This document shows positions 32,651 to 42,529 of a stretch of 64,000 nucleotides of DNA, piece after piece; positions within the stretch are counted from its first letter, which is position 1; each line of letters begins with the position of its first letter. The notes beneath the pieces were generated by a model. The model was not told the DNA's origin. It was given only the letters and a program-made list of their open reading frames with translations, and ran no database searches. The translations under genes were made by a program, and so were the position numbers. The stretch spans positions 124,001 through 188,000 of the forward strand of contig NZ_CDBR01000005.1 in assembly GCF_000819685.1 (NCBI RefSeq), written 5' to 3'. Origin of the DNA: Aeromonas allosaccharophila. GTDB taxonomy: Bacteria; Pseudomonadota; Gammaproteobacteria; Enterobacterales; Aeromonadaceae.

Positions 32651-32680
32651 AATGGCTTGCCTATTTGGCAGGCCATTTTT
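32651..32680 (+). terminator. ampD terminator
   Basis: AATGGCTTGCC / GGCAGGCCATT (11 pairs, one G-U) with loop TATTT, then TTT. Confidence 0.85.
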
Positions 32681-32724
32681 GTCTCCGGTTGCGCAAATGT
32701 TATTTGTGAGCGCCGTCAAGAATA

Positions 32725-32739
32725 TTGGTCAGACCATTT
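32725..32739. promoter_or_regulatory. Second PdhR-type operator, distal
   Basis: ATTGGTCAGACCATT keeps the TTGGTnnnACCA core of the PdhR box, with one mismatch in the outer half. It lies about 130 bases upstream of the perfect box. Confidence 0.55.
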
Positions 32740-32817
32740 TCTATGAGCTAAATCATGTTTGCCCTGTTTTACCCCTTAAGTGGTGGGGGTGATTCTTGAC
32801 TCAGATCATCTTTTGGG

Positions 32818-32846
32818 TGGACTTTTCAAAAGGGCTCTGCTAATTT
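32818..32846 (+). promoter_or_regulatory. Tentative pdhR promoter
   Basis: TGGACT (32818-32823), 17 bases and TAATTT (32841-32846) would start transcription near 32853. That places the PdhR box at about +9 to +27, the position known in E. coli. The elements are weak. Confidence 0.45.
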
Positions 32847-32860
32847 TCGCCCCATCCATG

Positions 32861-32879
32861 AAATTGGTAATACCAATTT
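32861..32879. promoter_or_regulatory. PdhR operator, perfect palindrome
   Basis: AAATTGGTAATACCAATTT contains the full PdhR consensus ATTGGTnnnACCAAT. It lies 15 bases before the pdhR start codon, so PdhR probably represses its own operon until pyruvate binds. Confidence 0.9.
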
Positions 32880-32893
32880 AACAAAGTAGCCTC

Positions 32894-33658
32894 ATGCCCT
32901 ATCGCAAGATTACGCAACCCAAGTTGGCCGACTCCATTGTCGCCGAGCTGGAACAGATGATTCTGGAAGGCAGCCTGCAGCCGGGGCAGAAATTGCCTCC
33001 CGAGCGGGAACTCGCCATCCAGTTTCAGGTATCGCGCCCCTCTCTGCGCGAAGCCATCCAGCGGCTGGAAGCGCGCGGGTTGCTTTATCGCCGTCAGGGC
33101 GGCGGCACTTACGTGCAGAATGCCCTGAGCAAGGGGATGGCCGATCCCCTGTTCGAACTGCTCAGTACCCACCCGGAAGCCCGGTATGACCTGCTGGAGT
33201 TTCGCCATGCGCTGGAAGGCATCTGTGCCTACTACGCGGCCTTGCGGGGAACCGGGTCTGATTTCGAGCGCATTCGTCAGGTGCAAACCGCCATCGAAGA
33301 GGCGGGCCTGTCGGGCTCGCTGGTGGCCGAATCGGCAGCCGTGACCCAGTTCTATCTGGCGGTGGCCGAGGCGTCCCACAACGTGGTGCTGCTGCACCTG
33401 CTGCGGGCCATGAGCCCGATGCTCGAGCAGAACATTCTGCAGAATAACGAGATTTTGAATCGCCGCCCGGGAGTGGTAGCCAAGATACGTCGCCATCGCG
33501 CGAATCTGATCGAGGCTATTCTTTCGGGGGCTCCGGAGCGGGCCAGAACAGCTTGTCATGAGCATCTGGCCTTTATCGAGGACACCTTGTTGGATATGCA
33601 GAGGGAAGACAGCCGGATCCAGCGATCCATGCGTCGGATCCGTCAGCAGGAAAACTAA
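32894..33658 (+). CDS. pdhR: Pyruvate dehydrogenase complex repressor PdhR
   Basis: A GntR/FadR-family regulator of 254 residues that senses pyruvate. The N-terminal winged helix has [13 protein letters not shown] and the recognition region [29 protein letters not shown] (positions about 35-62). The C-terminal FCD effector domain begins near 90 and includes [11 protein letters not shown] and the metal/effector histidines. The gene leads the aceE-aceF-lpdA cluster as in E. coli. Confidence 0.97.
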   Translation: MPYRKITQPKLADSIVAELEQMILEGSLQPGQKLPPERELAIQFQVSRPSLREAIQRLEARGLLYRRQGGGTYVQNALSKGMADPLFELLSTHPEARYDLLEFRHALEGICAYYAALRGTGSDFERIRQVQTAIEEAGLSGSLVAESAAVTQFYLAVAEASHNVVLLHLLRAMSPMLEQNILQNNEILNRRPGVVAKIRRHRANLIEAILSGAPERARTACHEHLAFIEDTLLDMQREDSRIQRSMRRIRQQEN

Positions 33659-33737
33659 TCCCACAAGGCTTTATTGTCGAATGCTTGCGCCTTTCGCCGT
33701 GCAATGCCGTGCAATCACAACAAAATAGGAACCAGCC

Positions 33738-36398
33738 ATGTCTGATATCCTGAAGAACGATGTGGACCCGATAGAAACGCTGGAGTGGCTTGCCTCTCTG
33801 GAATCCCTGCTGCGTGAAGAGGGTCCGCAACGCGCTCAGTTCATCCTTGAACAGTTGGCCGAGAAAGCCCGCGTAAGCGGTGTGGACGTGGCTGCCAAGG
33901 CAAATCGCGATTACATCAACACCATCCCGTCCAGCGACGAGCCGGACTACCCGGGCGACCTGGAGATGGAGCGCCGCATTCGCGCCATCATCCGCTGGAA
34001 CGCCATGATGATCGTGCTGCGCGCGTCCAAGAAAGACCTGGACCTGGGTGGTCACATGTCTTCCTTCGCTTCTTCTGCGACCATCTATGATGTCTGCTTC
34101 AACCACTTCTTCCGTGCTCGCAACGAGAAGGATGGTGGCGATCTGGTTTACTTCCAGGGTCACATCTCCCCGGGCATCTATGCTCGCGCCTTCGCTGAAG
34201 GTCGTCTGACCGAAGAGCAGCTGGACAACTTCCGTCAGGAAGTGGACGGCAAGGGTATCCCTTCCTATCCGCACCCAAAACTGATGCCGGACTTCTGGCA
34301 GTTCCCGACCGTATCCATGGGTCTTGGCCCCATCGCCGCCATCTATCAGGCTCGCTTCCTGAAGTACCTGACCGACCGTGGTATCAAGGATTGCTCCGAG
34401 CAGACCGTTTACGCCTTCCTGGGTGACGGCGAGATGGACGAGCCGGAAGCCAAAGGTGCCCTGACCGTTGCCGTGCGTGAAAAGCTCGACAACCTGGTAT
34501 TCGTGGTCAACTGCAACCTGCAGCGTCTGGATGGTCCGGTTGTCGGTAACGGCAAGGTCATCAACGAGCTGGAAGGCCTGTTCGCTGGCGCCGGCTGGGA
34601 TGTCACCAAGGTCATCTGGGGTCGCAAGTGGGATGAGCTGCTGAAGAAAGACACCTCCGGCAAGCTGATCCAGCTGATGAACGAGACCGTGGATGGTGAC
34701 TACCAGACCATGAAGTCCCGCGACGGTGGCTACATCCGCGAGCACTTCTTCAACCGTTATCCGGAAACTGCCGCGCTGGTCAAAGACATGACCGACGAGG
34801 AAATTTTCGCGCTGAACCGCGGTGGTCACGATCCTCGCAAACTGTTCGCTGCGTTCAACAAGGCGACCCAGACCAAGGGCAAGCCGACCGTTATTCTGGC
34901 CAAGACCATCAAGGGTTACGGCATGGGTGAAGCGGCTGAAGGCAAGAACATCGCTCACCAGGTCAAGAAGATGGAGCTGGACTCCGTGCGTCACCTGCGT
35001 GACCGCTTCAACCTGCCGGTGGCCGACGAGCAGCTGGCCGATCTGCCTTACCTGAAGATCGAAGCCGGTTCTGCCGAGCACAAATACCTGCACGACCGTC
35101 GCGCCGCCCTGAAAGGCTATCTGCCGACCCGTCTGCGCGAAAGCACCACCAAGCTGGAAATCCCGGCACTGGATGCCTTCGGTCCGCTGCTGGGCGAGCA
35201 GGCGCGCGAAATCTCCACCACCATGGCGTTCGTGCGTTCCCTGAACGTGATGCTGAAAGACAAGTCCATCGGCAAGCGCATCGTGCCGATCCTGGCTGAC
35301 GAAGCCCGTACCTTCGGTATGGAAGGTCTGTTCCGCCAGATCGGTATCTACAGCCCGCACGGTCAGCAATACACCCCGCAAGACCGCGACATCGTCTCCT
35401 ACTACAAGGAAGACAAGCAGGGTCAGGTTCTGCAAGACGGTATCAACGAGCTGGGTGCCATGTCCTCCTGGCTGGCTGCTGCGACCTCTTACAGCACCAA
35501 CGATTGCCCGATGATCCCGTTCTACATCTACTACTCCATGTTCGGCTTCCAGCGGATTGGCGACATGGCGTGGGCAGCAGGTGACCAGCAAGCCCGTGGC
35601 TTCCTGCTGGGTGCGACCTCCGGTCGTACTACCCTGAACGGCGAAGGTCTGCAGCACGAAGATGGTCACAGCCACATCCTGGCCAACACCATCCCGAACT
35701 GTATCTCCTACGACCCGTCCTACGCCTATGAAGTGGCGGTGATCGTACAGGACGGCCTGCGCCGCATGTACGGTGAGAACCCGGAGAACGTGTTCTACTA
35801 CATCACCACCCTGAACGAGAACTATGCCATGCCGGCCATGCCGGAAGGCGCCGAGGAAGGCATCCGCAAGGGTATCTACAAGCTGGAATCCGTAGCCGGT
35901 GCCAAGGCGAAAGTTCAGCTGCTGGGTTGTGGCTCCATCCTGGGTCACGTGCGCACTGCTGCCCAGATCCTGGCCAGCGAGTACGGTATCGGTTCCGATG
36001 TGTTCAGCGTAACCTCCTTCAACGAGCTGGCCCGTGACGGTCAGGACGCCGATCGTTGGAACATGCTGCACCCGACCTCTGAGGCGCGTGTTCCCTACAT
36101 CGCTCAGGTACTGGGTTCCGAAGCCACCATCGCTGCGACCGACTACATGAAGTCCTTCGCCGATCAGGTTCGCGCCTTCGTTCCGACCGAGAACTACCGT
36201 GTGCTGGGTACCGATGGTTACGGTCGTTCCGACAGCCGTGCCAACCTGCGTCGTCACTTCGAAGTGAACGAATTCTACGTGGTGGTTGCTGCCCTGACCG
36301 AACTGGCCAAGCGCGGCGAAATTGACAAGCAGGTTGTGGCCGACGCCATCGCCAAGTACGGCATCGATGCCGACAAGGTCAACCCGCTGTACGCGTAA
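33738..36398 (+). CDS. aceE: Pyruvate dehydrogenase E1 component AceE
   Basis: The homodimeric thiamine-diphosphate decarboxylase that starts pyruvate conversion to acetyl-CoA. The 886 residues match E. coli E1. The ThDP motif starts GDGEMDEPEAKGALTVA at about 230 and ends NCNLQRLDGP near 259. The middle and C-terminal transketolase-like domains follow (GEGLQHEDGHSH near 635). AGGAA lies before the ATG. Confidence 0.98.
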   Translation: MSDILKNDVDPIETLEWLASLESLLREEGPQRAQFILEQLAEKARVSGVDVAAKANRDYINTIPSSDEPDYPGDLEMERRIRAIIRWNAMMIVLRASKKDLDLGGHMSSFASSATIYDVCFNHFFRARNEKDGGDLVYFQGHISPGIYARAFAEGRLTEEQLDNFRQEVDGKGIPSYPHPKLMPDFWQFPTVSMGLGPIAAIYQARFLKYLTDRGIKDCSEQTVYAFLGDGEMDEPEAKGALTVAVREKLDNLVFVVNCNLQRLDGPVVGNGKVINELEGLFAGAGWDVTKVIWGRKWDELLKKDTSGKLIQLMNETVDGDYQTMKSRDGGYIREHFFNRYPETAALVKDMTDEEIFALNRGGHDPRKLFAAFNKATQTKGKPTVILAKTIKGYGMGEAAEGKNIAHQVKKMELDSVRHLRDRFNLPVADEQLADLPYLKIEAGSAEHKYLHDRRAALKGYLPTRLRESTTKLEIPALDAFGPLLGEQAREISTTMAFVRSLNVMLKDKSIGKRIVPILADEARTFGMEGLFRQIGIYSPHGQQYTPQDRDIVSYYKEDKQGQVLQDGINELGAMSSWLAAATSYSTNDCPMIPFYIYYSMFGFQRIGDMAWAAGDQQARGFLLGATSGRTTLNGEGLQHEDGHSHILANTIPNCISYDPSYAYEVAVIVQDGLRRMYGENPENVFYYITTLNENYAMPAMPEGAEEGIRKGIYKLESVAGAKAKVQLLGCGSILGHVRTAAQILASEYGIGSDVFSVTSFNELARDGQDADRWNMLHPTSEARVPYIAQVLGSEATIAATDYMKSFADQVRAFVPTENYRVLGTDGYGRSDSRANLRRHFEVNEFYVVVAALTELAKRGEIDKQVVADAIAKYGIDADKVNPLYA

Positions 36399-36408
36399 GA
36401 GGATCAAG

Positions 36409-36433
36409 GGTCGCGCCGTCATGCGGCGCGACC
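36409..36433 (+). other. Intercistronic hairpin between aceE and aceF
   Basis: GGTCGCGCCG / CGGCGCGACC forms ten perfect pairs with loop TCATG. No T-run follows. It may protect the aceE 3' end or tune the E1:E2 ratio. Confidence 0.6.
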
Positions 36434-36518
36434 TTGCCAGGGTTTAAAACGGTTAACGCGAGATACGCGTGAGGGCGGTCAGCCAGTCACGCGGATGCAC
36501 GCAAGAGGATAAAGCACA

Positions 36519-38402
36519 ATGTCCAAACAGATTATGGTGCCGGATATCGGCGCCGATGAAGTTGAAGTCACCGAGATCATGGTGGCCGTGGGGGACAAGG
36601 TCGAGCTGGACCAGTCCATCATCGCGGTAGAAGGCGACAAGGCCTCCATGGAAGTACCGGCTCCGTCTGCCGGTATCGTTAAAGAGATCCTGATCAAGGT
36701 GGGCGACAAGGTTGCCACCGGTTCCCAGATCATGATCTTCGAAGCCGAAGGCGCTGCTGCTCCTGCAGAAGTTGCCGCACCGGTTGCTGCTCCGGCCGCC
36801 GCACCTGCCGCTGCCGTGCGCAAAGATGTGCACGTACCGGACATCGGTGACGACGAAGTGGACGTGACTGAAATCATGGTTGCCGTGGGCGACATGGTAG
36901 AAGCCGACCAGTCCATTATCGCCGTGGAAGGTGACAAGGCCTCCATGGAAGTACCGGCACCGTTCGCCGGTCGCGTGGTCGAAATCAAGGTTGCCGCTGG
37001 CGCCAAGGTTTCTACCGGTTCTCTGGTGATGGTCTTTGAAGTGGCTGGCGCTGCGCCTGCTGCCGTTGCTGCTCCGGCTCAAGCCGCCGCGCCCGTGGCT
37101 GCTGCCCCGGTTGCCGCTGCTGCCAAAGAGGTCAACGTACCGGATATCGGTGGTGACGAAGTGGAAGTAACCGAGATCATGGTTGCCGTGGGTGACAAGG
37201 TTGAAGCCGACCAGTCCCTGATCGCCGTGGAAGGTGACAAGGCCTCCATGGAAGTGCCTGCGCCGTTCGCCGGTGTGGTCAAAGAGATCAAGGTGAAGGC
37301 GGGTGACAAGGTCTCCACCGGTTCCCTGATCATGGTCTTCGAAGTGGCTGGCGCTGCTCCTGCCGCCGCGCCGGTTGCTCAAGCTGCCGCTCCGGTCGCC
37401 GCTGCCCCTGTTGCCGCGGCTCCGGCTCCGGTTGCCCAGGCTGCTGCCGCTGCGACCGATTTCGTTGCCAACGACGCTTACGTGCACGCTTCCCCGGCAG
37501 TACGCCGTCTGGCGCGCGAGTTTGGCGTCAACCTGGCCAAGGTAAAAGCCTCCGGTCGCAAGGGCCGCATCGTCAAAGAAGACGTGCAAGCCTACGTGAA
37601 GGATGCCATCAAGCGCGCCGAGTCTGCAGCGGCTGCCGGTACCGGCACTGGCAACGGCATGAGCGTGCTGGCGTGGCCGAAGGTCGATTTCAGCAAGTTC
37701 GGTGATGTGGAAGAGGTCGATCTGACCCGCATCCAGAAGATCTCCGGTCCGAACCTGCACCGCAACTGGGTCATGATCCCTCATGTCACCCAGTTCGACG
37801 AAGCCGATACCACCGAGCTGGAAGCGTTCCGCAAAGAGCAGAACGCGATGCTCGAGAAGCAGAAGTCGGACGTGAAGATCACCCCGCTGGTGTTCATCCT
37901 GAAAGCCGCCGCCAAGGCGCTGGAAGCTCACCCGCGCTTCTGCAGCTCCCTGTCCGAAGATGGCAGCAAGCTGATCATGAAGAAGTACATCCATATCGGT
38001 GTGGCGGTGGATACCCCCAACGGTCTGGTTGTGCCCGTGGTACGCGATGTTAACAAGAAGGGCATCATGGAGCTGTCTCGCGATCTGGCCGAGATCTCCA
38101 AGAAGGCTCGTGCCGGCAAGCTGACCGCTGCCGACATGCAAGGCGGTTGCTTCACCATCTCCAGCCTGGGTGGCATCGGCGGTACCAGCTTTACCCCGAT
38201 CGTCAACGCGCCGGAAGTGGCCATCCTCGGTGTCTCCAAGTCCGAGATGAAGCCGAAGTGGAACGGTAAGGAGTTCGCGCCACGCCTGATGCTGCCGCTG
38301 GCTCTGAGCTACGACCACCGCGTGATTGATGGTGCCGATGGGGCTCGCTTCATCACCACCATGAACGGCGTGCTGTCCGACATTCGTCGACTGGTCCTGT
38401 AA
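36519..38402 (+). CDS. aceF: Pyruvate dehydrogenase E2, dihydrolipoyl acetyltransferase AceF (three lipoyl domains)
   Basis: The structural core of the complex, which carries acetyl groups on lipoyl arms to CoA. The 627 residues contain three lipoyl domains with target lysines in [10 protein letters not shown] at about 41, 139 and 240, joined by Ala-Pro-Val-rich linkers. The peripheral E1/E3-binding domain follows ([13 protein letters not shown] near 325), then the catalytic domain with [12 protein letters not shown] near 598. AGAGGA precedes the ATG. The three lipoyl modules are very similar at DNA level too. Confidence 0.98.
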   Translation: MSKQIMVPDIGADEVEVTEIMVAVGDKVELDQSIIAVEGDKASMEVPAPSAGIVKEILIKVGDKVATGSQIMIFEAEGAAAPAEVAAPVAAPAAAPAAAVRKDVHVPDIGDDEVDVTEIMVAVGDMVEADQSIIAVEGDKASMEVPAPFAGRVVEIKVAAGAKVSTGSLVMVFEVAGAAPAAVAAPAQAAAPVAAAPVAAAAKEVNVPDIGGDEVEVTEIMVAVGDKVEADQSLIAVEGDKASMEVPAPFAGVVKEIKVKAGDKVSTGSLIMVFEVAGAAPAAAPVAQAAAPVAAAPVAAAPAPVAQAAAAATDFVANDAYVHASPAVRRLAREFGVNLAKVKASGRKGRIVKEDVQAYVKDAIKRAESAAAAGTGTGNGMSVLAWPKVDFSKFGDVEEVDLTRIQKISGPNLHRNWVMIPHVTQFDEADTTELEAFRKEQNAMLEKQKSDVKITPLVFILKAAAKALEAHPRFCSSLSEDGSKLIMKKYIHIGVAVDTPNGLVVPVVRDVNKKGIMELSRDLAEISKKARAGKLTAADMQGGCFTISSLGGIGGTSFTPIVNAPEVAILGVSKSEMKPKWNGKEFAPRLMLPLALSYDHRVIDGADGARFITTMNGVLSDIRRLVL

Positions 38403-38407
38403 GTGAG

Positions 38408-38435
38408 AGGGCGGGCCCAGAGCCTGCCCTTTTTA
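38408..38435 (+). terminator. aceF terminator
   Basis: AGGGCGGGC / GCCTGCCCT (nine pairs, one G-U) with loop CCAGA, followed by TTTTT. Confidence 0.88.
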
Positions 38436-38494
38436 CTTCTCATTTCATTAACATGATCGTAAACTTGCCCCGTTTTTTCACGGCTGCAGCCGCC

Positions 38495-38522
38495 TTGTTT
38501 TACAACGAAAAGAAGGCATAAG
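38495..38522 (+). promoter_or_regulatory. Tentative lpdA promoter
   Basis: TTGTTT (38495-38500), 16 bases and CATAAG (38517-38522), about 40 bases before the lpdA start. Together with the terminator after aceF it suggests lpdA also has its own transcript, as in E. coli, where Lpd also serves other dehydrogenases. Confidence 0.45.
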
Positions 38523-38563
38523 ACTGCGCTGTCCGGGGATATAAGAACGACAAAGAGGTCATG

Positions 38564-39991
38564 ATGAGTAAAGAAATCAAAACCCAGGTCGTAGTACTGG
38601 GTGCTGGCCCTGCCGGTTATTCCGCTGCTTTCCGTGCAGCCGATCTGGGTCTGGATACTATTATCGTCGAGCGTTACTCCACCCTGGGTGGCGTCTGTCT
38701 GAACGTGGGCTGCATCCCCTCCAAGGCGCTGCTGCACGTCGCCAAAGTGATTGAAGAAGCCAAGGCGCTGGCCGAGCACGGCATCGTCTTCGGCGAACCC
38801 AAGACCGACATCGACAAGATCCGCCTGTGGAAAGAGAAGGTTATCAACCAGCTGACCGGCGGTCTGGCTGGCATGGCCAAGATGCGTAAAGTTCAGGTTG
38901 TTAACGGCTTCGGTAAATTTACCGGCCCGAACACCCTGGAAGTGACCGGCGAAGAGGGCAAGACCACCGTTACCTTCGACAACGCCATCATCGCCGCCGG
39001 TTCCCGTCCGGTGAAGCTGCCGTTCATCCCCCACGATGACCCGCGCGTATGGGACTCTACCGATGCGCTGGAGCTGACAACCGTTCCTGGCAAACTGCTG
39101 GTTATCGGTGGCGGCATCATCGGTCTGGAGATGGGTACCGTTTACTCCTCTCTGGGTTCCGAGATCGACGTGGTGGAATTTGCCGACCAGCTGGTTCCGG
39201 CTGCTGACAAAGACATCGTCAAGATCTACACCAAGCGTGTGGCCAAGAAGTTCAACATCATGCTGGAGACCAAGGTCACTGCAGTTGAAGCTCGTGAAGA
39301 CGGCCTGTACGTCTCCTACGAAGGCAAGCACGCACCGGCCGAGCCGGTTCGTTACGACAACGTGCTGGTTGCCGTAGGTCGTGTGCCGAACGGCAAGATG
39401 CTGGATGCAGAGAAGGCTGGCGTTGCCGTGACCGAGCGCGGTTTCATCGAGGTGGACAAGCAGCTGCGTACCAACGTGGCGCACATCCATGCCATCGGTG
39501 ACATCGTGGGTCAGCCGATGCTGGCGCACAAAGGTGTGCACGAAGGTCACGTCGCTGCCGAAGTGATCGCTGGCAAGAAGCACTACTTCGACCCGAAAGT
39601 GATCCCGTCCATCGCCTACACCGAGCCAGAGATGGCATGGGTCGGTCTGACCGAGAAAGAGGCCAAGCAACAAGGTCTGAACTTCGAAGTCGCCACCTTC
39701 CCGTGGGCTGCTTCCGGTCGCGCCATCGCCTCCGACTGCTCTGACGGTATGACCAAGCTGATCTTCGACAAGGAGAGCGGCCGCGTCATCGGGGGTGCTA
39801 TCGTCGGTACCAACGGTGGTGAACTGCTGGGTGAAATCGGTCTGGCCATCGAGATGGGTGCGGACGCCGAAGATATCGCGCTGACCATCCACGCTCACCC
39901 GACTCTGCACGAGTCTGTGGGTCTGGCTGCCGAAGTGTTCGAAGGCTCCATCACCGACCTGCCGAACGCCAAGGCCAAGAAGAAAAAGTAA
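38564..39991 (+). CDS. lpdA: Dihydrolipoamide dehydrogenase Lpd (E3)
   Basis: The FAD flavoprotein that reoxidises lipoyl groups with NAD+ in pyruvate and 2-oxoglutarate dehydrogenases and in glycine cleavage. I choose the second of two adjacent ATGs (475 residues, MSKEIKTQVVVLGAGPAG), since AGAGG then has normal spacing. Motifs: FAD dinucleotide fold at about 9-14, redox disulfide GGVCLNVGCIPSK (about Cys45 and Cys50), NAD fold GGGIIGLEMG near 182 and the His-Glu pair in HAHPTLHES near 444-449. Confidence 0.98.
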   Translation: MSKEIKTQVVVLGAGPAGYSAAFRAADLGLDTIIVERYSTLGGVCLNVGCIPSKALLHVAKVIEEAKALAEHGIVFGEPKTDIDKIRLWKEKVINQLTGGLAGMAKMRKVQVVNGFGKFTGPNTLEVTGEEGKTTVTFDNAIIAAGSRPVKLPFIPHDDPRVWDSTDALELTTVPGKLLVIGGGIIGLEMGTVYSSLGSEIDVVEFADQLVPAADKDIVKIYTKRVAKKFNIMLETKVTAVEAREDGLYVSYEGKHAPAEPVRYDNVLVAVGRVPNGKMLDAEKAGVAVTERGFIEVDKQLRTNVAHIHAIGDIVGQPMLAHKGVHEGHVAAEVIAGKKHYFDPKVIPSIAYTEPEMAWVGLTEKEAKQQGLNFEVATFPWAASGRAIASDCSDGMTKLIFDKESGRVIGGAIVGTNGGELLGEIGLAIEMGADAEDIALTIHAHPTLHESVGLAAEVFEGSITDLPNAKAKKKK

Positions 39992-40012
39992 TTTTCTTCT
40001 CAGCTTGGATAA

Positions 40013-40039
40013 AAAAGCCGCTCGAATGAGCGGCTTTTT
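40013..40039 (+). terminator. lpdA terminator
   Basis: AAAAGCCGCTC / GAGCGGCTTTT with loop GAAT, followed by further T. Confidence 0.93.
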
Positions 40040-40062
40040 GCTATCTGGCCTTCGGAGTCCGG

Positions 40063-40242
40063 TTAGCAGCGCCCCTTCTTGGCCTGCCCCGGCGGGCAGA
40101 AGGTGCCATAGCCACCACTGCCGTCACTGACCCGGATCCGGGTATCGTCCACGCTGACATCCGCCCCGTGTACCCGTACCGGCCCGCTGCTGCAGGCGCT
40201 GAGCACTCCCCCCAGCAATATCATTACGATCAGCTTGCCCAT
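40063..40242 (-). CDS. Small lipoprotein, 59 residues, function unknown
   Basis: The ORF reads MGKLIVMILLGGVLSACSSG, a complete lipoprotein signal with lipobox LSAC (Cys at residue 17), followed by a short Asp- and Gly-rich mature part. It ends with a Cys pair (GTFCPPGQAKKGRC). A strong ribosome site GGAGGAG lies five bases upstream. The Ser after Cys predicts outer-membrane sorting. The mature part has only about 43 residues. No family recognised. It is convergent with lpdA, and the lpdA terminator lies just past its stop. Confidence 0.8.
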   Translation of the reverse strand: MGKLIVMILLGGVLSACSSGPVRVHGADVSVDDTRIRVSDGSGGYGTFCPPGQAKKGRC

Positions 40243-40335
40243 AACTCCTCCTCATATTTCCCTGATTATGAGGCATTTCGAGAGCCGCATAACGGCGTTT
40301 CAATGGCCGTGCGTCACCGTTTGCCGTGGCTATGA

Positions 40336-40359
40336 CAGAGGGCGCCGCAGCGCCCTCTG
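40336..40359 (-). terminator. Probable transcription-end hairpin of the chemoreceptor gene
   Basis: CAGAGGGCG / CGCCCTCTG, nine perfect pairs with loop CCGCAG, 28 bases past the stop. There is no T-run, so efficiency is uncertain. Confidence 0.5.
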
Positions 40360-40386
40360 GTGAGTCTTCAGGAGTGGGATGACAGA

Positions 40387-42297
40387 CTACAGACGGAAGT
40401 TGCCGACCAGCTTGTCGAGTTGACCGGAGAGCTGCTGCAGGCTGCGGCTGGACTCAGTCAGCTGGTGGGCGATATCGGCGGTCTCCATGGTGAGCTGGTT
40501 GATATCTTCCACGTTGCGGTTGATCTCGCCGACCACGCTCGACTGCTCCTCGGTGGCGGTGGCGACCTGGATATTCATGTCGTTGATCTGGGTGATGTGG
40601 GCGGTGATCTGGCCGAGGGCGGCGTTGGCCTCATCAGCCTGGTTCACCACCTCCAGACTCTGGTTACGCCCCTGTGCCATGGCGCTGACCGCACGGGCAC
40701 TCTGCTCCTGCAAGCGGTTGATCATCCCCTGGATTTCGGCGGTCGAGGCGGCGGAGCGGTTGGCCAGATTGCGCACCTCATCCGCCACCACGGCGAAGCC
40801 GCGACCCTGCTCACCGGCGCGAGCGGCCTCGATAGCGGCGTTCAGTGCCAGCAGGTTGGTCTGCTCCGAGATACTGCGGATGGTTTCGAGGATGCTGCCG
40901 ATGGAGTCGGTCTGGCTCGCCAGCGACTCGATCACCCCGGCCACCTGCTCAATCTCGCCGGAGAGGCCGACGATGCCGTGGCGCGCCTGCGCTACCACCA
41001 CAGCCCCCGCATCGGCCTGATCGTTGGCCTGTCTGGCGACTTCGGCTGCCAGCGAAGCGTTACCGGCGATCTCGCTCACCGTGGCACCCATCTCGTGGAT
41101 GGCGGTAGCCACCTGCACAGTGCGGTCACGCTGGGCGGTACAGTTGTGCTGGGTCAGCTGCGCCTTGTTGGCCACCTCGTTGGCGGTATCGGCGAGCTGG
41201 CGGGAGTTCTCTGCCACCTGCTCGATGGAGCCGTGGATCTTGGCTACGAAGTTGTTGAAGCCGGTGGCGACCTGACTCAGTTCGTCACGCCCCTCCACCT
41301 TGAGGCGCTGGGTGAGATCCCCATCGCCGCTGCCCAGCTCCTTGAACAGGCGAGCCAGCTCGTTGAGCGGGCGACTGACCGAGCCAGCCAGCAGCATCCC
41401 CATCAGTCCCATGGCCAGCGCAATCACCAGCGAGATCATCAGGATCTCGTTGCGGGTCTGATCCAGCTCGGCATAGATCTCGGCTTGCGGTACCTGGGCC
41501 ACCAGATACCAGTCGAGCAACGGGATATAGCTGCTGGCCAGTACCATGGGCTCGCCATTCACCTCGGCGTTGATGACGGCAAAGGGGCGTTTGGCCAGCA
41601 GGCTGCCGGTATCACCGCTGGCGATGCCGCCCAGGGTATCGCGTTCGATGCGGTTGGCCTCGGGGTGCAGCTTCACCTTGCCGCTGCCATCGACCATAAA
41701 GACGATGCCGCTCTCTTCCAGCCGGAAGTTGGAGACCATGGTCACCATGGTATCGAGGGATTTGGCAAAGCCCGCCAGCCCGCGACCATTGAGCTGCTGG
41801 AAGTTGACGAACAGCTTCACCTCGCCGTTGCTCTCGCGGAAGATGCTGAGGGTCATCTCCTTCTGGCTCTTGGTGTAGTCATAGAACCAGGCGTCTTGCG
41901 TGGGGGTCAGGTTGCGCAGAAAGCCATCCTGGTTGTAGTAGGCGGCACTCTGGCGATCGGCGAAGGAGGCGGTCACCAGACCATACTGGTTGGCCACATC
42001 CTTGAGCTGGTTGATGAGGATCGGCTCCTGCTCTTTGGGCATGCCCCGATCCACCCAGTCGAGAATGAAGCGGTCGGTGGCCAGTTGACGGGCTGCCTGG
42101 GCGATACCGTGGAGATCCTGCTCGATCTCCTTGCTGATCCGTTGGGTCAGGTTGGGCAGCTCCTGTTCGAACATCCGGTTTTCGATCAGCTGCTGGGCCG
42201 AGCGTTGACTGAAGTAGCCCACCAGCAGGCAGGAGACGACCACCGCCAGGGTGACCGTAGCCAGTATTTTCTGTTTAAGCGTGAGGGTTGCCAGCAT
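40387..42297 (-). CDS. Methyl-accepting chemotaxis protein with periplasmic sensor domain
   Basis: The protein has 636 residues from the ATG at 42297; a TTG four codons earlier is in frame. It has an N-terminal membrane segment (about 9-30) and a periplasmic region of about 250 residues ending [19 protein letters not shown], which fits a double-Cache sensor. The second membrane segment is near 285, followed by HAMP ([21 protein letters not shown]). The long cytoplasmic signalling helix has the hairpin tip [20 protein letters not shown] near 510. Ligand not predictable from sequence. Confidence 0.95.
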   Translation of the reverse strand: MLATLTLKQKILATVTLAVVVSCLLVGYFSQRSAQQLIENRMFEQELPNLTQRISKEIEQDLHGIAQAARQLATDRFILDWVDRGMPKEQEPILINQLKDVANQYGLVTASFADRQSAAYYNQDGFLRNLTPTQDAWFYDYTKSQKEMTLSIFRESNGEVKLFVNFQQLNGRGLAGFAKSLDTMVTMVSNFRLEESGIVFMVDGSGKVKLHPEANRIERDTLGGIASGDTGSLLAKRPFAVINAEVNGEPMVLASSYIPLLDWYLVAQVPQAEIYAELDQTRNEILMISLVIALAMGLMGMLLAGSVSRPLNELARLFKELGSGDGDLTQRLKVEGRDELSQVATGFNNFVAKIHGSIEQVAENSRQLADTANEVANKAQLTQHNCTAQRDRTVQVATAIHEMGATVSEIAGNASLAAEVARQANDQADAGAVVVAQARHGIVGLSGEIEQVAGVIESLASQTDSIGSILETIRSISEQTNLLALNAAIEAARAGEQGRGFAVVADEVRNLANRSAASTAEIQGMINRLQEQSARAVSAMAQGRNQSLEVVNQADEANAALGQITAHITQINDMNIQVATATEEQSSVVGEINRNVEDINQLTMETADIAHQLTESSRSLQQLSGQLDKLVGNFRL

Positions 42298-42529
42298 AAA
42301 GGTGCTCAAAAGGTTGAGGATTGACGACTCTCATATTAGCGGCAGCGCAGCCCCGCCCATGAGGCTGGTGACCCTTTATTTGCAGATTACGTTTGCGCTC
42401 ACAGCGGCGGCGGCTCGCTCCTCCGGCGTGCAGGCCATTCGGGATGCGGATTGACGGTTGCGCTAACTGCCCGGCCCCTTATAGTAGAGGCCATCCTTGG
42501 TGACTGACCCTCTGAATAATATGGAAAAT

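Noticed and set aside
33573..36422. 949-residue minus-strand frame opposite aceE
   Set aside because: It is antisense to a certain gene, has no ribosome site and no domain, and reads as low-complexity shadow sequence.
36519..37420. Tandem repeats as a possible CRISPR or satellite
   Set aside because: The repeats encode the three lipoyl domains of AceF. Spacing and content are protein-driven.
40360..42324. 654-residue plus-strand frame opposite the chemoreceptor
   Set aside because: The chemoreceptor has complete HAMP and signalling motifs on the minus strand; the plus frame is its shadow.
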